Source of the DNA: Bagarius yarrelli
Lineage: Eukaryota > Chordata > Actinopteri > Siluriformes > Sisoridae
DNA: 64,000 bases
Assembly: GCA_005784505.1 (NCBI GenBank)
Contig: VCAZ01000107.1
Location: forward strand, 1,212,501-1,276,500
Direction: 5' to 3'
The notes under the pieces were generated by a model. It saw only the letters and a program-made list of their open reading frames with translations, had not been told where the DNA came from and made no database searches. The position numbers were made by a program, and so were the translations under genes. How positions within the stretch are numbered: position 1 is the stretch's first letter; each line of letters starts with the position of its first letter. This document shows, in pieces, positions 56,625-64,000 of the stretch.

Positions 56625-56716
56625 CTACAACACAAACACCACTGCAAAGAGACATGAAAAAATTGGATCAATAATGGGCCTAGGGTGCTCTCTCTCTGTC
56701 TCTCGCTCTCTCTCTG

Positions 56717-56749
<33 letters not shown>

Positions 56750-56859
56750 GCTCAAAAACGTGAACCAAACAGAAAGCTGACATAAAAATTAGCATGATAA
56801 ATAACGACAAACCAGCTACAGGGAACCAGAAAATGCTTCATTTGTTGGGATAAAAATGA
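56301..56859. repeat. Microsatellite cluster (GA, CA, CT)
   Basis: (GA)n at 56318-56333, (CA)n at 56429-56441 and 56584-56622, CT/CA run at 56690-56750. Frames through here are simple-repeat translations. Confidence 0.9.
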
Positions 56860-57128
56860 ACAAAAAAGAACATCAATCAAAAATATTGAAGAAATTAAAA
56901 TAAACCAAAATGTAAAAAAGGAGAAAAAATAGTAACAAAAAAAGTAAAGAAAAGACAAAAAAGATAAAAAAAGAAAAGAAAGCAAAGTTCTATTCTGGGA
57001 GCTTCATTGCTCGGCCTGGAGTTTATAGAGTGCAGGTCAGGTGTGTGTGTGTGTTTGTGTTTGTTTTTGTCTGAAAAAGAGAAATTGTGAGTGTGGGAGT
57101 GTGAGCGTGACAGTTCATTATCAGTTTA

Positions 57129-57166
<38 letters not shown>

Positions 57167-57625
57167 CTATGGATAGATGTGAGCAGCAGGTCAGTCCTCC
57201 TCCTTCTTGCCCAGACAAGCTGCAGACGTTTATGTTTAAACTTTATGAAGTTCTCTGCTGCCTTTTTATAGAAACGTATTTAAAACGAAAGAGAGAAAAG
57301 ATAACAATAAAGAAAGAATAGAACAAAAAAAATACAATTAAAAAGAAAAGAAAGAAAGAAAAGAAAAGAAAGAAAAACCGAAAAAAAGAAAAGAAACAAG
57401 AAAAAAAACCTAAAAAAAGAAAAGTAAAAAAGAAAATGAAAGTAAGAAAAAAAGAAACAGCTAAAAGAAATAAGGAAAGAAACTAAAAAAAAGAAAGAAA
57501 AAATAAAAGTAAGGAAAAAACAGCAAAAGAAAAGAAAAGAAAGGCAGTAAGAAATAAATAGAAAGAAAAACAAAAAAAAAAACTTTGGGTTAAAAAAAGG
57601 AAGGAAGAAAGAAAGAAGAACGTGT
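56860..57625. repeat. Polypurine-rich tract with TG arrays
   Basis: An A/AG-rich stretch to 56985, TG arrays at 57040-57062 and 57130-57164, then about 330 bases of AAAG/AAAAG-type polypurine (57285-57625). The middle piece 57180-57260 is ordinary sequence. The 97-codon minus frame (57280-57573) is a Phe/Leu/Ser translation of this tract. Confidence 0.85.
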
Positions 57626-57867
57626 GAAGCGACAGCTAATGAACGTGACCGATCCCCTCTCGTCTATCAGCTCTCTGTCTCTAATGCTCCGTCTCTGCAG
57701 CCGAAGGGGAAAGAACTCCTGAGCCCTCCAAAAAATGAGCCTCTGATAGTCGTGTGCTGTACAGCAACCGGGCAGCAGGCCGCCAAAATTAATGGAAATA
57801 TATAACAATCTGAAATTAACTTCCCATCGCCACCAGCTACGATTTAACCAGGAGTCGCTCAGGAGGA
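57626..57867. promoter_or_regulatory. Candidate conserved noncoding element
   Basis: An island of balanced, non-repetitive sequence between the polypurine tract and a G-run: aatgaacgtgaccgatcccc, gtgctgtacagcaac, gccgccaaaattaatggaaa, ctgaaattaacttcccatcg, gctacgatttaaccag. This surviving complex sequence among expanding repeats suggests selection. Not verified. Confidence 0.42.
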
Positions 57868-57883
57868 GGGGGGGGGGGGGGGG
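57868..57883. repeat. G16 homopolymer
   Basis: Run of 16 G preceded by ggaggagg; a possible G-quadruplex former. Confidence 0.9.
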
Positions 57884-57916
57884 AGGAAAACCTATTATGA
57901 GTGCACAGCCTGTCCG

Positions 57917-57957
<41 letters not shown>

Positions 57958-58559
57958 AGAAAGAGTAGAAGAAACGCCTTGCTAGGAAAAATGAGACTCA
58001 ACTTTTTTTTTTTTTTTTTTAAGTCAGAAGGTCACAATATACATGTTTCAGTGTGAAGTTTGTTGTGAGGATTAATTAAAATAAAAACAATAGGACATGA
58101 TACACAAACGCTGGCATTTCAAACAACAAAAAATATCTATTAAATATTAATTAAATATATATTATTAAAAAAAAAAAAAAAAGCAACAAGGAGAAAATGA
58201 AATGATGGAATGAGAATCACAGAGCATCGAATTTTATGACAGACGTCAAACTCCTCTAAGGCTACTAGTTATAGTTAGTTTTGACGAGTTATAAAGAAGT
58301 CGCAGATGCCGGCGTGAGTTCACCAGACGTTACCTTGCAGTCGAAATTATGGAGTGAGAAAGAAAAAGACATAAAAAAGGGGGGGGGGGGAAGAAAAATC
58401 CGACTTCGCAGTTACACTAATTGATGTGATTCACAAACACGTAGAAGAGACTAAACACAAAGGAAGTGTAATAATTAGCATGGGAGGAATAAAAAAAAAT
58501 AAAAAAAAAGTAATGTTGTGGAGCAATCGGTTTATTGATGGTTGTCACGCTGATGCGTA
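57884..58559. repeat. Simple-repeat-rich DNA
   Basis: (CA)n at 57919-57953, T-run at 58003-58020, A-run at 58167-58181, G-run at 58379-58390 and A-runs at 58491-58510, separated by ordinary AT-rich sequence. Confidence 0.85.
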
Positions 58560-58830
58560 TTAGTATCTTTTACTTTCTGATTAGCACAATGTCCATTATT
58601 ATCCTTCATTACTGAGGATATTATTACAGAGAAAAGCCCGTGTCACTCAAACACAAAGAGACAAAGTGTGGAATTTTCCAGAAAGAAGAGGCAGCCCTCT
58701 AAATACAGCCGTGGTGACCTTTCCTCCCCGAAAAAATACAAACCTTGAAGCGGAATTATCTTTCTAACTATTAAAATTGCTGTCAACGATTTGTCAGACT
58801 GTAGTCATTAGCGGTCTCGGCTGAAAGAAA
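58560..58830. other. Candidate conserved noncoding block
   Basis: Balanced, repeat-free: ctgattagcacaatgtccatt, ctctaaatacagccgtggtg, tgtagtcattagcggtctcgg. It stands out among repeats on both sides. Role inferred. Confidence 0.35.
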
Positions 58831-59353
58831 AACATTTTATTTAGTTAGGTCGGAATGGAGAAAACGATTTTTTTTTCTTTCCTGTGATGAAGGTAAGTTT
58901 GAATGTGGTGATTATCTTGTCATTTGTGTGTGTGTGTGTGTGTGTTTTTTTTTTTATCTTCTCTTTTCCTATCCAACTCTTCTTTTATTTTTTTCTCCTT
59001 ATGATAATGGTAGGTGGGGGGAACCGGTGTGGATTTTTGCCATTTCTTTTGTTCGCCGGCGTGTTTGACACCTTCAGACAATGTGCTCGGATGACGCCAG
59101 TGTTCGGGACACAGAAATCATAAAGTAGTTGTTCTTGCGATGGAAACAATAGTTCTGATCTGTCATGTCCAAAAAATAGGACGTTCTCTCTGTCTTTCTT
59201 CGTCTCTCTGTCTCTGATCAAGTTTTTTTTTTTTGAAGAAAAAAAGGACAAGAATGGGTTGAATATTTGTCATCGATCAGTGACAGCTTGGTTTCTTCTG
59301 ATAAAACTTTGTAAGAGTTAAATACTCATCAGCAGCAGAGTTTTCTGATGACG

Positions 59354-59391
<38 letters not shown>

Positions 59392-59799
59392 AGAAGTTCA
59401 GGTGCTGAACTTTAAATGTGTGAAGAGGTTGAGTTTTTTCTCGGCTTGTCCCTCAGAGAGAACACTGCAGGAATGATCAGGGCCCGAGTCAGAAGGAATT
59501 TACGGCTGGAGGTTACAGATATAACTTTATATATAGAAATATATACACATATATGGTGCAGATGAGACCCGGAGAAAGAAGAAAGTGAGATGAACTATTG
59601 AACGCTATCATGGCAACAAATTAGACAAATAAATGAAATAAGTGAAGCTATCCAGCTCTGCTCACTCAGCTATGGTCTTTGGATGCAAACGCTGGAACAA
59701 AGGACAGGCAGTGCCCCCTAGTGTTTTCATCAATGAGAAAAGACCAAATCAAGAAGCCATCTACCACAACATACAGAAAAAAGAAAGGAAGAGAGGGAA
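58831..59799. other. Noncoding stretch with TG arrays
   Basis: (TG)n at 58926-58945 and 59356-59386, T-runs, a tatata-rich stretch at 59520-59555. No exon or transposon is recognised. Confidence 0.4.
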
Positions 59800-59810
59800 A
59801 AAAGAAAGAA

Positions 59811-59842
<32 letters not shown>

Positions 59843-60079
59843 TTGAGTCACCGGGGAGGTGGCATCACATATGAACAGCCTGAAGAGGCAGAACTGGCGA
59901 GAAAGAGAGGGAGGGGGAGGGAGGGAGAGTGAGTGAGTAAGAGAGAGAGGAGGGTAAGAGGTTGTGAGGAGGGGGGATGGTGTCTATGTGGTGGTGGTGC
60001 AATAGAGGATGGAGGGAGGAGGGTATTAGAAGAATTCTGACATCACCAAGATGTTTTTAATGTTCCATGGAGAGCACAC

Positions 60080-60123
<44 letters not shown>

Positions 60124-60200
60124 GAGAGAGAGGAGGAGAGTGAAAGACGTGAGTGAGAGAGAGAGAGTGAGTGAGAGAGAGAGAGAGAGAGAGAGCGCGG
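59800..60200. repeat. (GA)n-rich tract
   Basis: GA arrays at 59805-59842, 59900-59960 and 60079-60198 with GGA/GTGA interruptions. Arg/Glu-rich (plus) and Ser/Leu-rich (minus) frames here are repeat translations. Confidence 0.92.
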
Positions 60201-60339
60201 GCAGTAGGCCATGCATGAAAGTGGATGTCAGGAGGCAGGCCGGAGGAATTGTGCACTGTTACGGCCTGTATCAGCAACACAGACAGGAAGAGGCTGAGAT
60301 TAACATCAGAAAAAATAGAAAAGAAACAAAAGGAAATTC
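60201..60339. other. Short unique segment
   Basis: Unique sequence between GA and AAT arrays; nothing recognised. Confidence 0.3.
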
Positions 60340-60870
60340 CGTTCAAACACTTAATAATAATACTAATAATAATACTAATAATAATAATAATGAGGATGAT
60401 TATGATATAGATATTAAAATAAATAAATAATATTAATGTTTTAAAAATACTGTTATTGTTAATATATACTCATGTTATTGTTCTCTTGTCTAATAATAAT
60501 ATAATAATAATAATAATAATAATGTATAGATGTTTGTTAAAATGTATAAATAATCGTTCCTCTTGAAATACTCTTACTTTATTGCTATTTCTTTCTTAAC
60601 AATAATTATACTACTACTAAAAAATAATAATATACAGATATTTTGTTAAAATATATAAATAATAATTCTTCATAAAATACTCTTATTTTTTCTGTTTATT
60701 TCTTAATAATAATAATTATACCAATAATAAAACAATGATAATCATATACTAAAACATAAAATAAAAAAATTAGAACATTGTATCAGGTTATTAACAAAAT
60801 GTATTTTTTATCATTATAGTTTTATATAATAATGTTTGTAAATTGTAAATAATAATAAATAAAGATATTA
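60340..60870. repeat. (AAT)n-rich tract
   Basis: Interrupted AAT/ATA arrays at 60351-60392 and 60492-60523, with further aat-rich segments to 60870. Very AT-rich. Confidence 0.9.
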
Positions 60871-60988
60871 AAAAAAAAACCCCTATCAGTTTGGCAACAT
60901 GTCTGTATTTACAGGAATCGACCAGCGTAAATGTAAGAAAGTATCTCAAAAATCTTCTCTGCTAATAATCTCTCACTGTTACACATAT

Positions 60989-61025
<37 letters not shown>

Positions 61026-61590
61026 ATTTTAGAGGGCTCGGGTTAGAGAGAAAAACGTTATTGTTCATTCCTAAAAATAATAAATAAATAAATAAATAAA
61101 AATCTAAAGATGGGTCTGCTCTCTGTTGAGGAAAAACTGCTTCGATAAACACATTTACACACTTCAGTCACTACACAGGAAGTGAGCGGGTCACACAACA
61201 CTTAAAACTTTTACTGATGCAATAACAAATCAGAGAAATGCAACTTCGAAAATAGTCTTTCAGCGAAAACGGTACACAGAAAAATTCGGAAAAAAACAGC
61301 AGCAGAATTATTAAACATCAGAATCACTTCACAATCAAACTATTTAAGCGAATCGATTCAGTAATGATTCAGTTTTACGGAAGAAATGAAGGAATTTGTA
61401 TCTCTAACATGCAAAAGGAAGATAAATAAAATATATTAATGAAGCTCAGATGAAAATACTTAATTCTTTCATACATATACATTAACACACACACACACAA
61501 AACTCAGTACAGTTATTTTGATCCGCATTCACACTCCCTTGCATTTGAGTGCAGGTGTGTATATGTGTCTAAATGTGTGTGTGTGTTTTT
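60871..61590. other. Noncoding stretch with (CA)n
   Basis: (CA)n at 60990-61022, (AAAT)n at 61076-61100, short CA and TG runs at 61484-61500 and 61575-61586. Nothing else is recognised. Confidence 0.4.
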
Positions 61591-62654
61591 TTACATAGTC
61601 AGCATTTGCCCTGACTCTAAAGGCAGCACTGTGGCATGACCCCAAACCTCACAGCGCTCATATCCCTTTTCACAGTCACTCAATGCTACGAGTCACAGAC
61701 GCCCAGTCTCTCCTCCGTTTCCCCTCCTTCACCCATCATCCCTCTCTACTCTCTGACCAATATTTTACTGGGCGTACCATAATTCACAGCACATAAAACC
61801 TTAAAATGGCACATAAAACAGTTCATCTCTTTTCAGTGTCGGTTTCCTAGGCTTAAAAATTAAATATGTTTTACCGCAGGTACATAACTAAAGCACAGAA
61901 TTTTAAAAAATGGCCTCGTAAAAGACCCGGGGCAGGAAAATTGGCCTGTGTGATAGGATGATGGGGAAGCGTGCTGACTCACCCAGAGAAAAGGTAGTGA
62001 TAAAATAATATCCAGGAAGGACTAGGTGGCCTCTGGTGTCTGCATTGACAGATACACACTCATAACCCCGGTTTCGACGGGTGTGTTTACAGATTATAAG
62101 TTATCAGTTAGAGCCCACGGAGGAAGCAAGTGTTCCAGAAAAGCCAGAGAAGAAAACCTCGACCCTCAAAGGCCTCGAACCTCAAAGGCTTGAACGTGTT
62201 TTAGAGAAAGAGTCATAAAACACTCCAACGCGCATTCAAGTTTATAGGAGGGGAAAAAAAAAAAGAAGGAAGGATGGCAAACGGAGCGGACAAAACAAAA
62301 AGAAAGGAAAGGAGACGGAGGCAAAGAGAGGAAGGAAGAAAAACATCTGAACCGTATTGACGGCGAGACGAGAGAGCCAATATCTGATGCTGGACAAAGT
62401 TGCAGAGTGCGGTGACATTTGAAAAATATGAGGGCGAATATTCGCTCTTTCATCAAAAGACCCGTCCAGATGCTTGGCTTTACTCGGGAGATTCATAGAC
62501 CTCTTCTTCCTGGAATACGCTCTCTTAGGCTCTTAGGTAAAGATCCGCTCCAAGTTCAGTTTGATTATTAAAACCGGGTTTAGAAAGACTTTCTCTTGTC
62601 CAAACCTAATACAATTTGCATTTAAAGCACATTTAAGTATAGTTTTAGACAATC
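61591..62654. other. Noncoding, mixed; possibly conserved at 61600-62160
   Basis: From 61600 to 62160 the sequence is balanced and free of repeats (ccctgactctaaaggcagc, aattcacagcacataaaacc, gataggatgatggggaagcg). From 62255 to 62345 an A/G-rich stretch follows. No exon is recognised. Confidence 0.3.
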
Positions 62655-62830
62655 CGAGGTGATAGCTCAGGGGTTAAGTTGTTGGACTGCTAATTGATTG
62701 ATTGAAGATTTCCAGCACCACCACTGCTGGGCCCCTAAGCGAAGGCCCTTAACCGCCAATTTCTTAGTTGTACAAAAGAGGTAAATATAAGTAGCTCTGG
62801 ATAAGGACGTCTGCCGTAAATGTAAATGTA
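62655..62830 (+). mobile_element. tRNA-derived SINE with L2-like tail
   Basis: Head gaggtgatagctcaggggtt, ttggactgctaattgattg, body tgctgggcccctaagcgaagg, tail ggataaggacgtctgccgtaaatg. Near full length but diverged. Confidence 0.85.
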
Positions 62831-63685
62831 TATCGATTGTGGAAAAGTGCATCAAATGTTCTCCATCACACGATTACATGATTAAAGGAGAGAAAAGTCC
62901 TCCCTGTACTAATGAGGTCTCGTTTACAGGGGTGAACAAATAAGTAGCTTTCATTTCAACCTGAGATTTCAGCTTAATTGGCAGATTTTTTAATTCATAT
63001 TATTTTGTTTAATTTCAAGAACAAGTAGGATTTACAACCTGAAAAACAAGAAAAAAAAGTCATTTTACGGTTAAAAATAATTACATACTTATACACAAAT
63101 CGCCATTTTGTAAAATGTCCGACCACCATTTTTTTTTTCCTCAGCCATTTTGAATTTTCTTTCCCATCAATTGTTAACATCTGGTAGCTTCCCCCCTTTT
63201 TTCTTTTACGGAAGTAAACCTGTTACATTACTTCTGCTAAAAATTTTAGCTAAGAACAGCGCGCAAGTATGCGATTCGTGACGCAACTCATGGGTGGCGC
63301 TGTGTAATAATCGTGTGGAATTGGTGGATACAGTAAAGTAACTGAATAAAATAAAGTATGAGCTATAGTAGCATGGAGAAGTCTGATATACTGCTGTAAG
63401 AGCCAATGAAGCCGAGGTTTAACAGAAGAAGGACAAAGATGATAGACAGACGTGAATAAACACTATTGCATACAAGACAACACAAAAACACTGGACAGTC
63501 TTTAAACGACAGGACGTCCCGCAGATGAAGAAAGTGTTTTTTTCTCTTAGCGGTGTTTTATTAATGCTTTATTTTAACCCCGGTTTGTTCGCATTTTAAG
63601 AATGACTGACAAATATTATTGCAAAAAAATATAATCCACCAATCAGATCAATATCTGGTCAGATTAACTAGAATAGAATAAATCA
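62831..63685. other. AT-rich noncoding stretch
   Basis: Unique AT-rich DNA; a CpG-containing piece at 63255-63310 (agcgcgcaagtatgcgattc, gtgacgcaactcatgg) may be part of an unknown repeat. Confidence 0.3.
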
Positions 63686-63695
63686 AAAAGATAGA

Positions 63696-63727
<32 letters not shown>

Positions 63728-63746
63728 TGGATAGATAAATGGATGG
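63686..63746. repeat. (TAGA)n / (CAGA)n microsatellite
   Basis: Tandem tetranucleotides: about six pure taga units, then caga and tgga variants. Confidence 0.95.
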
Positions 63747-64000
63747 ATATATTTAGCTTTCATGCCACAAAACTCATAGAAGAGACAAAAAACAGCCGAA
63801 ACGAAGCAAAACAAAAGTGAGAAAAAGAGATGAAGGCGCTCGTTCCAGAGCAGACTGAAGCGGCAGACCTCATGCCCCAGACTCAGTGGGAGTGAGAGAG
63901 AAGAAGAAAGGCAGAAAAGGCCGTGCGAGAGAGCGCGAGAGAAGACTCAGGGGTTCGGGGTTCTTTTGTGCTGGAGGGCAAAGGCGGCTCTCGATTGCTT
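63747..64000. promoter_or_regulatory. CpG-containing promoter- or 5'UTR-like end of window
   Basis: CpGs and purine-rich leader-like sequence accumulate towards the edge (agatgaaggcgctcgttcc, gaagcggcagacctcatgcc, gtgcgagagagcgcgagag, aaggcggctctcgattgc). This composition suggests the start of a CpG-rich promoter or first exon continuing beyond the window. Strand cannot be decided. Confidence 0.3.

Noticed and set aside
57280..57573. 97-codon Phe/Leu/Ser-rich minus-strand frame resembling a membrane protein
   Set aside because: It is the translation of an AAAG-type polypurine tract.
59642..60430. Arg/Glu-rich or Ser/Leu-rich open frames
   Set aside because: They are translations of GA arrays on either strand.

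Overview
This looks like a piece of a vertebrate nuclear genome, most likely a teleost fish. The signs are a high A+T content, many long (CA/TG)n arrays, tRNA-derived SINEs whose 3' end reads 'gataagg-cgtctgccaaatgcc', decayed Tc1-like transposase, and hAT and Tigger-like DNA transposons. That SINE type is abundant in otophysan fishes, especially catfishes, so a catfish-like genome is my best guess; the species cannot be fixed from sequence alone. There are no bacterial operons, rRNA genes, CRISPR arrays or phage. Almost every open reading frame is a chance or shadow frame.

Coding evidence is thin and exon-sized. A CpG-rich, promoter-like patch lies at 280-445. A candidate plus-strand exon with strong splice sites and an ATG followed by 36 codons lies at 4542-4695. 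On the minus strand a candidate last coding exon (2344-2564) and a candidate 85-bp internal exon with strong splice signals (42592-42676) have compatible phase. I recognise none of these products. The rest reads as intronic or intergenic DNA.

Layout: 1-5600 holds the exon candidates and two SINEs. Positions 5680-8790 are an old tandem duplication of a conserved-looking block, each copy ending in the same degenerate 24-bp minisatellite. An 800-bp non-autonomous hAT element with a perfect 8-bp target duplication follows (8993-9792); a relative sits at 47126-48026. From about 10 kb to 52 kb, quiet AT-rich DNA alternates with blocks that look like conserved noncoding elements: repeat-free, rich in TAAT cores, CACCTG boxes and ATCGATA or forkhead-like motifs. 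Scattered SINEs, a Tigger-like element and a nested SINE cluster (34.7-35.8 kb) interrupt them. From 52.6 kb to the end simple sequence dominates (TATC, CA, GA, AAT, a polypurine tract, G- and T-runs), with further conserved-looking blocks at 55.5-56.3, 57.6-57.9 and 58.6-58.8 kb. A CpG-containing, promoter- or 5'UTR-like stretch ends the window.

The window as a whole resembles a regulatory landscape or large introns around a developmental gene. I saw no convincing new molecular system. The most interesting items are the duplicated regulatory-like block with its minisatellite, the duplicated forkhead/CACCTG module at 27.9-28.1 kb, the palindromic motif clusters, and the two unidentified exon candidates. 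All claims of conservation are inference from base composition and motifs; no alignment was possible.
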